A stretch of 40,934 nucleotides of DNA from the NCBI GenBank assembly GCA_027484025.1, contig JAIXTI010000189.1, forward strand, positions 1-40,934, read 5' to 3'. Under the pieces are notes generated by a model. That model was given only the letters and a program-made list of their open reading frames with translations, searched no databases and had not been told where the DNA came from. The DNA comes from a bacterium (GTDB taxonomy: Bacteria; Gemmatimonadota; Gemmatimonadetes; Gemmatimonadales; Gemmatimonadaceae). The translations under genes and the position numbers were made by a program. Positions 24,910-34,864 of this stretch are shown here, piece after piece; position 1 is the stretch's first letter; each line of letters opens with the position of its first letter.

Positions 24910-25935
24910 TCACGGCGTCACCTTGCGGAGTCGCGACAGGAAAAACGGCACGCCAACCAAGGCGGTCACGGCACCAAGCGGCAATTCGGCCGGCGCACGC
25001 AGCGTGCGCGCCAGCAGATCGGCGGCGACGAGCAGCACCGCTCCGTACAACGCCGACAACAGCATCATGGGGCGATGCTGCCGCGCCCCGAGTGCGCGCG
25101 CGAGGTTCGGCACCACGAGACCAACGAAGCCCACGAGCCCGGCCGCGGCGACGGTGGCCGCCGCGAGCCAACTCGCGACCAGAAACGTGCGCTGCGATGC
25201 GCGGTCGACGTCGACGCCGAGCGCCGCCGCCGGCTCCGATCCGAGGGCGAGCACGTCGAGTTCGCGGGCGCGCCACACGAGCACTCCGCCGAGCAACAGC
25301 ACGGCCGCCGTGCTTCGCGCCACTGCGCCCCACGAGGCGTCGGCCGCGCTACCCATCATCCACCAGAGCGCCCCGCGCAATCGTTCGGGAGGCGCATCGG
25401 CGAGCGCCACGAGAATGGCCGCATTCGCAAACGCGCCCACCACGACACCGGCCATGAGCAACAAGCGGGTGTCGCCACTGCCACCGACGGTGCGCGCGAG
25501 CGCCGTCACGATGAGCGTCGAGATCGCCGCCCCGCCGAACGCGGCCGCGGTGATGACCGTCGGTGACACGAGTCCTGCGGCCATCGCCGCCACCGCCCCC
25601 ACCGCTGCACCGCCGGAGACACCGAGCAGATACGGCTCCGCCAACGGGTTGCGCAGCGTGCCCTGCAGCGCGCCTCCGCTCATTGCCAAGCCGGCACCGA
25701 CAACGGCGGCGAGCAGCACACGCGGCAATCGCAAATCGCGAACAATGGACATGGTCGACGCGTTGCCCTGCCCGGCAAGGGCACTGACCACGTCCCCCAC
25801 TGGAAGCGGCACGGCGCCCAACGCGACACCGAGGACAAGCACGACGGCGAAGAGCAGCGCGCCCGCGAGCCAGGGCCACAGCGGTTGCCCGTGATCGCGG
25901 AGTGCTACCGAGGGAGTGGTGAAGCGCGGCATCAC
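24910..25935 (-). CDS. btuC: ABC transporter permease of the FecCD/BtuC family
   Basis: This 341-residue inner-membrane protein has about ten predicted helices. Diagnostic segments are RLPRVLLAAVVGAGLAMSG, LQGTLRNPLAEPYLLGVSGG and, near the C-terminus, GFVGLVVPNLARALGARQHR with AELPLGAVTALVGVPFFLSRLRK. It forms the transmembrane channel of the cobalamin importer. The start is an ATGATG pair overlapping the binding-protein stop by four bases, and the stop is one base from the ATPase GTG. Confidence 0.92.
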   Translation of the reverse strand: MMPRFTTPSVALRDHGQPLWPWLAGALLFAVVLVLGVALGAVPLPVGDVVSALAGQGNASTMSIVRDLRLPRVLLAAVVGAGLAMSGGALQGTLRNPLAEPYLLGVSGGAAVGAVAAMAAGLVSPTVITAAAFGGAAISTLIVTALARTVGGSGDTRLLLMAGVVVGAFANAAILVALADAPPERLRGALWWMMGSAADASWGAVARSTAAVLLLGGVLVWRARELDVLALGSEPAAALGVDVDRASQRTFLVASWLAAATVAAAGLVGFVGLVVPNLARALGARQHRPMMLLSALYGAVLLVAADLLARTLRAPAELPLGAVTALVGVPFFLSRLRKVTP

Positions 25936-26912
25936 CGAAGGGAGTCGGCCAGCGTGGGATGCAACCGGCGCGCAAGCTGCACCGCGGCCATACCGAGCAC
26001 GACGGACGGGCGCCCGGTGACCGCTGGATCGTGCAGCACAAACCGCTTGGCTTTCACAGAGGGAAGCGCACTCCAGCTATCGTTCGCCCCCAGCTCACTG
26101 ACCTGCTTCTCACTCACGACCACGAACTGGGGCGCGCGCGCGATGACTTCTTCCATGCTGACTGTCGGCGACGGCTGCCGTTGGTCATGGAACACATTGC
26201 GCGCTCCGGCTATCTCGAGCAGTTCGTCGATGTAGCTGCCGCCGCCGATGACCATTGGGGGGGTGTTCCACACGGGCCACACCACCGAAGGGCGTTCGCG
26301 TACGGACGCTGTTAGTGCCCGCACGCGATCGAGCGTGCGCTGCACGGAATCGCTTACTGCTTGCGCTTGCGCTTCAGCACCGAGCGCGACGCCGAGGATG
26401 CGCAGCTGAGAGTGGAACTGCGCGATGCGGTCGACGCGCAGTGCCATCGTGCGGATACCGGCGCGCGTGAGTGCCTCGGCGGCGCTGCGGTTCTCTGCCG
26501 TCGCGTACAGAATGACGAGAGTGGGCTTCGCCGCGAGGATCGCCTCGATAGCGGGGCGAATACCATCGCCGAGCGCGGGGACTTGCTCGACTTCGACGGG
26601 ATACTTGTCCCAGCGCGAGCGACCGACAAGGTGCGCCTGCGCCCCGATGGCATAGATCGCCTCGGTGGCCGCGGGATTGAGCGAGACGACGCGGCTGGCG
26701 AATTGCGCGTTGGTGGGGAGCGGCGCACCAAAGTCATCGGTATCGGCCGGGGCCGGTACCGTGGCGCGCGCCGTCTGCGGCGCACGCGCGCTATCGTCCG
26801 GCTGTGAGGCCGGAGCGCGATCGGAGACGCCGGTACACGCCAGCAGCATGCTGCCAAGACATGGCAGCAGCGCGGCACGTACACGGCGTACAAATCGTGG
26901 GTGAGGAAACAC
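25932..26912 (-). CDS. btuF: ABC transporter substrate-binding lipoprotein, BtuF-like
   Basis: This 326-residue lipoprotein starts at a GTG chosen because it gives a signal peptide with lipobox LLAC (PCLGSMLLACTGVSD). A Shine-Dalgarno GGGAGAGG lies about ten bases upstream. After a Pro/Ala-rich tether comes the class III helical-backbone binding fold, with RVVSLNPAATEAIYAIGAQAHLVGRSRWDKYP, LGDGIRPAIEAILAAKPTLVILY and a C-terminal RLHPTL helix. These are hallmarks of BtuF/TroA-type proteins that capture cobalamin or iron chelates for a BtuCD-type importer. It is the first gene after the B12 riboswitch. The leader before it includes a hairpin that can cover the ribosome site (26923-26938). Confidence 0.9.
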   Translation of the reverse strand: MFPHPRFVRRVRAALLPCLGSMLLACTGVSDRAPASQPDDSARAPQTARATVPAPADTDDFGAPLPTNAQFASRVVSLNPAATEAIYAIGAQAHLVGRSRWDKYPVEVEQVPALGDGIRPAIEAILAAKPTLVILYATAENRSAAEALTRAGIRTMALRVDRIAQFHSQLRILGVALGAEAQAQAVSDSVQRTLDRVRALTASVRERPSVVWPVWNTPPMVIGGGSYIDELLEIAGARNVFHDQRQPSPTVSMEEVIARAPQFVVVSEKQVSELGANDSWSALPSVKAKRFVLHDPAVTGRPSVVLGMAAVQLARRLHPTLADSLR

Positions 26913-26922
26913 GAACGGGCAT

Positions 26923-26938
26923 CCTCTCCCACGAGAAG
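26923..26938 (-). promoter_or_regulatory. Hairpin that can sequester the btuF ribosome binding site
   Basis: On the minus strand CTTCTC and GAGAGG form a 6-bp stem (one G-T pair) around GTGG. The 3' arm is part of the GGGAGAGG Shine-Dalgarno. The same GGGAGAG can instead pair with CTCTCTC at 27028-27022, which overlaps the 3' side of the riboswitch P1 stem. This layout suits ligand-controlled translation initiation; it is inferred from base pairing only. Confidence 0.45.
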
Positions 26939-27025
26939 ACGCCCGAGCACGCGTAACGACAGAACCAGAACGGTAGCGTCGTCACGTTTGCACGAGCCCC
27001 CCCTCGAGGGTCTTCGTCAAAGAGA

Positions 27026-27191
27026 GAGCGCGGGTCGTCTCCTGGCTCCGGGAACGTCGCTCACCTTCCCGATCGCGTACGATCAGTGGTGTGAAGAGCG
27101 ACGCTGCTGTGCAGTCCGTGAGGACCGCAGAGATTCCCGTTACAGTGGCGGGGCCGCACCGGCTTTTCACCGGTTTCCGTGTCCCGTGCTC
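27026..27191 (-). ncRNA. Cobalamin (B12) riboswitch aptamer
   Basis: On the minus strand the conserved core is present in order: GGAAACCGGTGAAAAGCCGG, then GCGGCCCCGCCACTGTAACGGG, a variable arm, and the B12 box AGCCAGGAGACGACC. The outer P1 stem pairs GAGCACGGG (27191-27183) with CCCGCGCTC (27034-27026), eight of nine bases paired. It lies about 110 bases upstream of btuF and in front of the whole uptake operon. High adenosylcobalamin should switch the operon off. No poly-T terminator follows the aptamer, so translational control of btuF is more likely. Confidence 0.95.
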
Positions 27192-27233
27192 GTAATCAGT
27201 TGTCCGCCGCACCCTGTGTGCGACAGTTCGAAC

Positions 27234-28460
27234 CTACCGTCCAGACCCGGCTTCGGCAAGCGCTTGCGCCAGCGCCGCCTTGAGTTCAGCGCGTCGCCCC
27301 TCATACGCGGCCTTCACCATGTCCGAAGGATTTTCGTGTCGGGCGTACGTCGCGTCGAGCGCCGCGATCTCCTGCGCAAGACGATCACCGAGCGGGATCG
27401 TGGGCTCCTGCGGTCGCAGCGTGGGCGTGACAGTGCCGCGCTTGCTCGCGGCCTTCTGCATGCTGCGCGTGAGCGCGAGCATCATGAGAAAGCCCACGGC
27501 GACGAGCAGCCCGGCAATGTAGAGGTTGCGGCCCGGCGTGCCCGTCGAGGGCAACTCGATCACGAGATCCGAATTGGGCTTGAGATCCTGTGACAAGAAG
27601 CGCCGGAAATTGCGCCCCTCGAGCGACACCGGATCGACCGCCGTGAAGCCCTGCCCCTTCACCGTCCCCTGCGCTTCCTCGACGAGCACTTCGAACACGA
27701 CGACGCCGACATCAGAACGCACCCGCAGGGGGAAGCTGCTGTTGGGCAGCTTGTACGAAAACGCGACCTGCTTCACCCCAGGGGCGATCGGCGCAAAGAC
27801 GGACACCCGCCCGTTCTGCGACGCAAACGCATCGGGGGAGATTTCGCCTTCGTTGGCCCGTACATCGACCGCCGCCGCCGGAATGGCCGCACTCCATGTG
27901 GGTTGCGCGCCGGCGCCTTCCGAAGCGACCAACGTGGTGAGGCTGTCGTTGGACAGTTCGTACACCTCGACGACGGTGCGCATGTCGGTGCTGTCCGCCT
28001 TGCTGACAATCAGATGGCGTCCCTTGATCGACAGCGGAAATGCACGCGACGTGGTATCGAAGACGGTGATTTCCGTTTCGTCTCCAGCGGCATTGGCCGA
28101 GCGCAGCGGCGCCGTGAAGTAGGCGATCCCGCCGTAGGTCGTGGAGGCGAAGTACACCGCATCGGGATTGCCGAACGGTATGTAGCGGAAGCGGTATCGT
28201 CCTGCAGCATCGCTCTTGACGGAGTCGATGGGGCCTGCGGTGTCTTTCCCGACGCGATGCAACGTGACCCACACATTGCCGGTGGGTCCCATGCCGGTGG
28301 AATCGCCGCCGCTACGAACGGGTCGACGGACTCGCCCGTCGACCGAGCGGCTTCCCGCCTGCGCGCCGGCGAGCGACGACACGCCGACGCAGGCCGTCAA
28401 CAGCAGGAGGCCGAGCACTCGTGGCGACACGAGTCGGGAGAGGGAGCGAATGATCTGCAC
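27234..28460 (-). CDS. Membrane-anchored carboxypeptidase-regulatory-like protein, unknown function
   Basis: This 408-residue protein has an N-terminal export signal (RVLGLLLLTACVGVSSLAGAQA) that could be read by signal peptidase I at AGAQA or as a lipobox LTAC. A carboxypeptidase-regulatory/transthyretin-like beta domain follows (about 38-125, containing VWVTLHRVGKDTAGP and DAAGRYRFRYIP). A second beta region extends to about 305. One transmembrane helix (NLYIAGLLVAVGFLMMLALT, about 318-337) and a charged, probably cytoplasmic tail of about 70 residues ending in a helical LKAALAQALAEAGSGR complete it. It lies 21 bases after the DUF151 gene and may share its transcript. Its stop is close to the B12 riboswitch, but it lies upstream of that element and is not controlled by it. 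Confidence 0.75.
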   Translation of the reverse strand: MQIIRSLSRLVSPRVLGLLLLTACVGVSSLAGAQAGSRSVDGRVRRPVRSGGDSTGMGPTGNVWVTLHRVGKDTAGPIDSVKSDAAGRYRFRYIPFGNPDAVYFASTTYGGIAYFTAPLRSANAAGDETEITVFDTTSRAFPLSIKGRHLIVSKADSTDMRTVVEVYELSNDSLTTLVASEGAGAQPTWSAAIPAAAVDVRANEGEISPDAFASQNGRVSVFAPIAPGVKQVAFSYKLPNSSFPLRVRSDVGVVVFEVLVEEAQGTVKGQGFTAVDPVSLEGRNFRRFLSQDLKPNSDLVIELPSTGTPGRNLYIAGLLVAVGFLMMLALTRSMQKAASKRGTVTPTLRPQEPTIPLGDRLAQEIAALDATYARHENPSDMVKAAYEGRRAELKAALAQALAEAGSGR

Positions 28461-28481
28461 GTGGAGGGGGAGTGCGAAAAC

Positions 28482-28997
28482 TCAGGGAGTGAATTTGCCG
28501 AAGTCTTCCGGCCTGAGATTCTCGAGGTAGGCCTGCAGTTGTTCGGCGGAAAGTTCATGCACATCGTCAGCGGTCGACGACGCGGTACTGCTGTCCTCGT
28601 CGCTGTCGAGGTCGAGCACGGTGAGCAAGGCCTCGGGCGCAAAGATGGGCGAGCCGAGCCGCAGCGCAATGGCAATGCTGTCGGACGGCCGCGCATCGAG
28701 CTCCACGATGCCTTTGGCGCCGTCCAGCTGCATCTCGGCGTAGTAGGTGCTCTTTTCGACACGCGTGATGGAGACGCGACGCAGAGTGCCGCCGAGGCCG
28801 TTGATGAGCGCCTTGCAGAGGTCATGCGTGAGCGGCCGTTCGCGCTTGAGCTGATTCATCTGAATGAGAATCGACTCGGCTTCCGGCTTACCGATCCAGA
28901 TGGGCAACATGCGCGTGCCAAGCTTTTCGCGCAGGATGACCACGTACGAGTTCGTCGCACTATCGAGACCCAAACGGGCCACTGTGACTTCCACCAT
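28482..28997 (-). CDS. Bifunctional nuclease family protein (DUF151/BFN)
   Basis: This 171-residue protein starts at MVEVTVARLGLDSATNSYVVILRE; the upstream in-frame sequence is poorly family-like. The BFN domain covers about residues 1-135, with LPIWIGKPEAESI, DLCKALINGLGG, YAEMQLDG and the signature VELDARPSDSIAIALRLGSPIFAPE. Plant and bacterial members have been reported with nuclease activity, while in many bacteria the role is unclear. A short acidic C-terminal tail (DLDSDEDSS) and a helical end follow. It is separated from metK by 122 bases in which I see no terminator. Confidence 0.9.
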   Translation of the reverse strand: MVEVTVARLGLDSATNSYVVILREKLGTRMLPIWIGKPEAESILIQMNQLKRERPLTHDLCKALINGLGGTLRRVSITRVEKSTYYAEMQLDGAKGIVELDARPSDSIAIALRLGSPIFAPEALLTVLDLDSDEDSSTASSTADDVHELSAEQLQAYLENLRPEDFGKFTP

Positions 28998-29119
28998 CAG
29001 CACACTCCGGGTGGGGGCGACGATCGTACCCGCCGAGACATCAAACCGACCGTCCGGTGTGCCACGGTGCACAGCGCGTGCAGCGACACACCAGCGGCCG
29101 GCTTGCGGTCACGGCGAGA

Positions 29120-30289
<1,170 letters not shown>

Positions 30290-30385
30290 GGTGTGCAGGG
30301 CTCGGGGTAAGTGAAGCGTTGATAAGGTCTTGCGTAGACTAGGGGAGGACCGCGGAGACTGCAACTGCTGCGGTCGCTCCCCGTC

Positions 30386-32131
30386 TCAGAGAGGCTGATC
30401 CTGCATTTCGGCGCGCAGGCGCCGCCGGAGCAACACTTCGGCTTCGCGCGCGGTGCTGCAGGCCATGGCCGCCTTGGCGGCGTCGGCCGCCACCTCGGCA
30501 CGCACCCCACGAATGATGCGCTTGACCTCGGCCACCGCGCGGGGGGACACACTGAGCTGACGAAGGCCGAGCCCGATGAGGGCGAAGACCGCGAGGGGCT
30601 GGGACGCCATTTCGCCGCAGACGCAGACGTCGATGCCATGCGCGGCGCCCGTGGTCTGCACCTGTGCCATGAGCCGAAGTACCGCCGGATGGAATGGCGT
30701 ATAGCGGGGGGCCAGGTTGGCGTTGCCACGGTCGACGGCCAGCATGTACTGGACGAGATCGTTGGAGCCGATGCTGAAGAAGTCCACGTCGCGCGCGAAG
30801 GTATCGCAAGCCACGGCCGCCGCCGGCGTTTCGACCATGACGCCCAGCGGGACATCATCGCGGAACGGCACGCGCCGCGCTGCCAACTCGGTCACGCATT
30901 CGCTGATGAGCTGCCGCGTCTCGCGCACTTCGTCGACGGTGACCACGAGAGGGAGCATAATGCGCAGGTCGCCGTGCACGGCGGCCCGCAGCAGCGCCCG
31001 GAGCTGCACCTTGAACAGTTCGCTTTCGTCGAGGCACATGCGAATGGCACGCCATCCGAGGAACGGATTGGCCTCGTGCGGAAAGCCCCCAACGGGCAGC
31101 TTGTCGCCGCCGACATCGTACGTGCGAATGACGACCGTGCGCCCTTCGAACGCCTTCACGACGCGTGTATAGGCGCGGTACTGCTCGTCTTCGTCGGGCA
31201 TGCTGGCGCGGCCCACGACGAGAAACTCGGTGCGCATGAGCCCGACGCCTTCGGCGCCGCTGTTGGCGCCGTAGTCGGATTCTTCGGGGATGTCGACGTT
31301 GGCGCGCACGGTGACCCGCACGCCATCGCGTGTCACCGGCTCGCTCATGGCGAGTTCGCGCATCACATCGGCGCGTCCTTCCTCTGCGGCAACGCGCTGA
31401 CGCGCTTCGTCGACTTCGTGCTCGGACGGGGCGATGACCATCGTCCCTTCGGCACCGTCGAGAATGACGATTTCGCCGCCATGGAGCGCCGTGAGGGCCT
31501 GCCGTAGGCCGACGATCGCGGGCAGTCCGAGCGACCGCGCCAGAATGGCCACGTGCGCCGTCGCGGTGCCCGCTTCGGTGGCGATCGCCGCAATGCACTC
31601 ACGGTCGAGCTGCATGGTGAGCGACGGCGTGAGATCGTGCGTGACGAGAATGGTGTTGCTGCCGCGCGGCACGTCGACCGGGTCGTGGTCCGGCAGGTCG
31701 AGCAGAATGGAGAGTACGCGGATATGCACGTCGGTGAGATCACCGACTTTTTCGCGCAGCATGGGCGCACTGGAGCGCGCAAAGTGCTGCCGCCATTCCA
31801 ACAGGACGATGTCGAACGCCTTTTCCGCACCGAGATTCTGCTTGATCAGTGCGATGGTACTGTTCGTCAGCTCGCCGTCGTCGAGGATGGAGAGCTGCAC
31901 GTCGAAGATGGCCGCTTCTTCGGGGCCGGCCTGCGCTTCGGTGCGGGCACGCAAATGCCGCAGGCGTACGCGCGCCCGTTCAACGGCGTCGTGAAAGCGC
32001 GCGATTTCGGCCTCGATGGCGTTGTCGTCGACCAGACGATGACGCACTTCCGGCACCTCCCATCGCAGGAGGTGCACCGGACCCACGACGATTCCCGGCG
32101 AGGCAGGAATGCCGCGGAGGACCGATAGCAC
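30386..32131 (-). CDS. ptsI: PTS enzyme I (phosphoenolpyruvate-protein phosphotransferase)
   Basis: This 581-residue protein has the full EI layout. An N-terminal HPr-binding and swivelling domain places the phospho-accepting His193 in TATAHVAILARSLGLPAIVG. A C-terminal PEP-binding TIM barrel contains LMRTEFLV, PLGVMVETPAA, SIGSNDLVQYMLAVDRGN and the active-site Cys in VCGEMAS. It takes phosphate from PEP and passes it to HPr His15. The GTG start directly follows the ptsH stop with no gap. There is no GAF domain, so it is an ordinary EI and not EI-Ntr. It ends the rib-to-PTS gene chain. Confidence 0.95.
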   Translation of the reverse strand: MLSVLRGIPASPGIVVGPVHLLRWEVPEVRHRLVDDNAIEAEIARFHDAVERARVRLRHLRARTEAQAGPEEAAIFDVQLSILDDGELTNSTIALIKQNLGAEKAFDIVLLEWRQHFARSSAPMLREKVGDLTDVHIRVLSILLDLPDHDPVDVPRGSNTILVTHDLTPSLTMQLDRECIAAIATEAGTATAHVAILARSLGLPAIVGLRQALTALHGGEIVILDGAEGTMVIAPSEHEVDEARQRVAAEEGRADVMRELAMSEPVTRDGVRVTVRANVDIPEESDYGANSGAEGVGLMRTEFLVVGRASMPDEDEQYRAYTRVVKAFEGRTVVIRTYDVGGDKLPVGGFPHEANPFLGWRAIRMCLDESELFKVQLRALLRAAVHGDLRIMLPLVVTVDEVRETRQLISECVTELAARRVPFRDDVPLGVMVETPAAAVACDTFARDVDFFSIGSNDLVQYMLAVDRGNANLAPRYTPFHPAVLRLMAQVQTTGAAHGIDVCVCGEMASQPLAVFALIGLGLRQLSVSPRAVAEVKRIIRGVRAEVAADAAKAAMACSTAREAEVLLRRRLRAEMQDQPL

Positions 32132-32398
32132 TCAGCTCTCTCCGAAGCGCGCGGCGACGAGCGCCGAGAGCGCCTCGAGCGCATCGTCGGCGTCCGGGCC
32201 GCTGGCCTTGAGCACGATCGTGGCGCCGTACTCGGCCGCCAGCATCATGACGCCCATGATGCTCTTGCCGTTGACCTCGAGGTCATCGCGCGAGATGGTG
32301 ATGTCGCTCTTGAACTTGGACGCCGCTTTCACCATCTCGGCGGCCGGCCGGGCGTGCAGCCCATGTTTGTTCACGATTTGGACGGATCGTTCAGCCAT
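32132..32398 (-). CDS. ptsH: PTS phosphocarrier protein HPr
   Basis: This 88-residue protein starts at MAERSVQIVNKHGLHARPAA. It carries the EI-phosphorylated His15 (GLHARPA) and the HPr-kinase target Ser46 (NGKSIMGVM), both in canonical positions. The final part DADDALEALSALV is the usual C-terminal helix. Its ATG overlaps the EIID stop as TAATG, and the ptsI GTG immediately follows its own TGA. With hprK five genes upstream in the same chain, HPr can be both catalytically and regulatorily phosphorylated. Confidence 0.96.
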   Translation of the reverse strand: MAERSVQIVNKHGLHARPAAEMVKAASKFKSDITISRDDLEVNGKSIMGVMMLAAEYGATIVLKASGPDADDALEALSALVAARFGES

Positions 32399-33180
32399 TA
32401 ACGGACCACCGAGTAGAGGACGAAGGCCGCAAGCAAGAGAAGGACGACACGCCACCCCTCGGCGCGGCCCTGCAGTCGCACGAGGAGCACAGCCAACACG
32501 GGAGTCGCGACCGCGACCCCGAGTGGAATGGGAGACAACGGATCCTGACCACCGATGGCCCGGTGCACCGCGAGCGGGAGCGCCAGACCGCCAAGCACGG
32601 CCGATACCCGTCCAATGTAGCGGGGACCGTGCTGAAGTACCGGATGCCCGAGTGCGGCAGCGACGCGGAGGCCGTGATACCACCCGGCCCTGAGTCCCCA
32701 GTCGCGCAGGCCCAGGTGCCCGACGTTGTAGAGTACGAGGAATCCCGCCACGACACCAAGCGGTGACCAGCGGAAGCCGAAGAGCAGCAGCGCCACGAGG
32801 GAGCACGCCGGCAACCATGCCGCCCACACGAGGCGGTCGCCCACGCTGCCCAACGGCCCGCAGAGGGCCGTCCGGAAGCGTTCGATGCGCGCCGGTGGCA
32901 CGTGCTCCAGCTCGGCCCGGGCGAGCGCGCCAATGGCCAACGACGCGAGGTACGGATGAGCATTGAAGTACACGGACTGACGCGCCAGTGCTTCGCGGTA
33001 CTGCGGACCGTCCACGCCGCCCGGCAACTGACGCAAGGCGGGCTCGACGCAGAAGCCAACGCCATTTCCCACCAGGATCTCGTAATTCCACGATCCCTGA
33101 ATGGCGAGGCAGCGCAACAGCATCGAGAGCCGTAGCTGCGTCGCGAGAGGTGGCGCCGGTACGAGTGCTGGTACTGGCAT
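32398..33180 (-). CDS. PTS mannose-family transporter component IID
   Basis: This 260-residue membrane protein is recognisable from its N-terminal half: LRCLAIQGSWNYEILVGNGVGFCVEPALRQLPG, YFNAHPYLASLAIGALARAE and CGPLGSVGDRLVWAAWLPA. These match the ManZ-type IID signature, in which GPLxGxGD is typical. Several hydrophobic helices follow, the last being VVLLLLAAFVLYSVVR. The start at 33180 was chosen at MPVPALVPAP, since the longer frame upstream runs into the EIIC gene. With IIC it forms the translocation channel of a mannose/fructose/sorbose-type permease. The length is at the short end for the family. Confidence 0.85.
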   Translation of the reverse strand: MPVPALVPAPPLATQLRLSMLLRCLAIQGSWNYEILVGNGVGFCVEPALRQLPGGVDGPQYREALARQSVYFNAHPYLASLAIGALARAELEHVPPARIERFRTALCGPLGSVGDRLVWAAWLPACSLVALLLFGFRWSPLGVVAGFLVLYNVGHLGLRDWGLRAGWYHGLRVAAALGHPVLQHGPRYIGRVSAVLGGLALPLAVHRAIGGQDPLSPIPLGVAVATPVLAVLLVRLQGRAEGWRVVLLLLAAFVLYSVVR

Positions 33181-33223
33181 GCTCACCGTTTCGGTGCGCA
33201 GCGCGGGGTTATTCAGGCCTGTG

Positions 33224-33934
33224 TCAGGCACCAGCCACCACCAGCAACGTGCCCACCGCGAGCGAAACGAGGAAAAGCCGACGCGTGCCACTGATGGCGT
33301 GGAAGTCCTTCCACACCGCGGACGCCGCAACGGCAGCCACACACGCAATGATGACCGCGCGCGACAGGTCTTCGCCCACGGTCCAGCGCGCGTTCACGAG
33401 TTCGGCGAGTGGACGCGCCAGGAGGTACATGACGGTGCCGAGCAGGGCGCCGCGCACAAGATCGGCGGTCATGCCGAAGACCTGCAGGCCGATGACGGTG
33501 CGGCGTGAGCCAGCAGCCAGCTGATCGAGGCGCGGGCGCGCAAAGCTGGCGATGAGCTGGCGATGCTTGACCATCGTCCAGCCGCCGGTCCACGCCGTGA
33601 GAATGCCCACCAGCACGGCGACCGCAAAGGCGCCGACATCGGGGAAAGATGATCCGGTGGCGCCAACCGCTGCGACGGCGCCCGCGACGACCGACGCGCT
33701 CCCCCACTCGGGGTAGCGCGACGCACCGACGGGGAGCGACTCGAGGGCCAGGCATTCGAGGGCCGTGCCGCACACGAGGCCTGCTTCGGGCGCGCCAAGG
33801 AACGCCCCACCCAGCGTCGCCCCGACGATGGGGCGGGAAATCATCGCCTGCGGGAAACTCACGACGTCGAGCCCCACCACGCCGGCGAGCAGCGCAATGG
33901 GAATGACCGACACGAGCCCCGTGAGGAGATCCAT
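33224..33934 (-). CDS. PTS mannose-family transporter component IIC
   Basis: This 236-residue, strongly hydrophobic protein begins MDLLTGLVSVIPIALLAGVVGLDVVSFPQAM. The IIC family pattern continues with RPIVGATLGGAFLGAPEAGLVCGTALECLALESLPVGAS, where the charged ELxxL-like turn between helices is typical of ManY. The ATG overlaps the IIB stop. It is shorter than E. coli ManY (about 266 residues) but has about seven predicted helices. It forms the membrane domain with IID. The solute is unknown. Confidence 0.85.
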   Translation of the reverse strand: MDLLTGLVSVIPIALLAGVVGLDVVSFPQAMISRPIVGATLGGAFLGAPEAGLVCGTALECLALESLPVGASRYPEWGSASVVAGAVAAVGATGSSFPDVGAFAVAVLVGILTAWTGGWTMVKHRQLIASFARPRLDQLAAGSRRTVIGLQVFGMTADLVRGALLGTVMYLLARPLAELVNARWTVGEDLSRAVIIACVAAVAASAVWKDFHAISGTRRLFLVSLAVGTLLVVAGA

Positions 33935-34428
33935 CAGGCGGTGGAGGACGACGTGAGCAGTTCGGCCAATGGTACCGGTCGGGCGCCCGGGACGTCCTGC
34001 GCCGTCACGTCTACGCCCTGCGCGGCCATGTCCTTGAGGCCGTCTTCTTCGGCCGGCGTGAGAAAGACATAGCGCAGTCGGCCGGTGCGACCGGGCGCGT
34101 GATGGACGCCACCGACGTTGACGGTGCGGACTTGTCCGTGCGACGCCGTCACGAGGCGCCGCATGGTCCCAATGTCGCCGACCAGCAGAATGCCGGGCGA
34201 TGGCAGACGCTCGAACTCGGCAAGACGCAGCACCGCGTCGTCGACGGTGAGGAAGTGCACCGACATCTCCGGCGGCACGCCCATGCGGTACAGCTCCTGC
34301 TCCCACTCGCTGTTGGCCACATCGTCGTCAACGAGCACGATGAAGCCCAACTCGAGCGGTTGTCCCCATCCGACGACCACTTGGCCGTGGATGAGTCGAT
34401 CATCAATGCGAAAGAGCGCGATGGGCAT
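33934..34428 (-). CDS. PTS mannose-family component IIB
   Basis: This 164-residue cytoplasmic protein is of normal family length, starting MPIALFRIDDRLIHGQVVVGW. His14 in DDRLIHGQV is the phosphorylation site that passes phosphate from IIA to the sugar. The later segments LVGDIGTMRRLV and VNVGGVHHAPGRTGRLRYVFLT also fit ManX-type IIB. A 35-base gap separates it from the IIA gene, and its stop overlaps the IIC start. Confidence 0.93.
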   Translation of the reverse strand: MPIALFRIDDRLIHGQVVVGWGQPLELGFIVLVDDDVANSEWEQELYRMGVPPEMSVHFLTVDDAVLRLAEFERLPSPGILLVGDIGTMRRLVTASHGQVRTVNVGGVHHAPGRTGRLRYVFLTPAEEDGLKDMAAQGVDVTAQDVPGARPVPLAELLTSSSTA

Positions 34429-34463
34429 GCGAACGGATGGGAATCGCGGCGCGGCGACGGCGC

Positions 34464-34835
34464 TCAGGCGCCGTACACGACCATGGAAGCACGACCGCGC
34501 TCGAGTGCCGCCTGCACGGCGACCACCGGATCGGCATCGTCCTGCATGGCGAAATCGAGCAGCAGCGAAAGGTTGATGCCGGTAACGAGGAGCACCCCCG
34601 GGCGCTCGCGAATCATGCGGCGCACCGCCATGGTGCAACTGCCGGCAGGCAGATCGGTGAAGATCACCCGTGCGTGGCTGACGTCAAGCGCTGACGCGAG
34701 CGTCCCCTGAATATCGTCGAGGCACAGGCCGGTGTTGGAGACCGCGATGAATTGGTGGCCACGACCGGTGATCTGTTCGACCGCGGAAATGACGCCCGTG
34801 GCGAACGTGCCGTGACCGGCCACGATGGCGCGCAC
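34464..34835 (-). CDS. PTS mannose-family component IIA
   Basis: This 123-residue protein starts at a GTG with AGGAG eight bases upstream; a longer frame exists but reads through hprK. The N-terminus VRAIVAGHGTFATGVISAVEQI contains the phosphorylated His8 in GHG. FTDLPAGSCTMAVRRMI and GINLSLLLDFAM also match the ManX IIA fold. It accepts phosphate from HPr and gives it to IIB. It is encoded as a separate polypeptide from IIB, unlike E. coli ManX where the two are fused. Confidence 0.92.
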   Translation of the reverse strand: MRAIVAGHGTFATGVISAVEQITGRGHQFIAVSNTGLCLDDIQGTLASALDVSHARVIFTDLPAGSCTMAVRRMIRERPGVLLVTGINLSLLLDFAMQDDADPVVAVQAALERGRASMVVYGA

Positions 34836-34864
34836 CGTAGTCTCCTGCTCTCCCCCGGATGACA

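Noticed and set aside
30290..30385. A SAM riboswitch or other leader element before metK
   Set aside because: The 97-base gap shows no conserved SAM aptamer segments and no terminator hairpin with a T-tract.
32399..33091. Extension of the HPr frame upstream to 33091
   Set aside because: HPr is a conserved 85-90 residue protein beginning at 32398. The upstream part reads through the IID gene in another frame.
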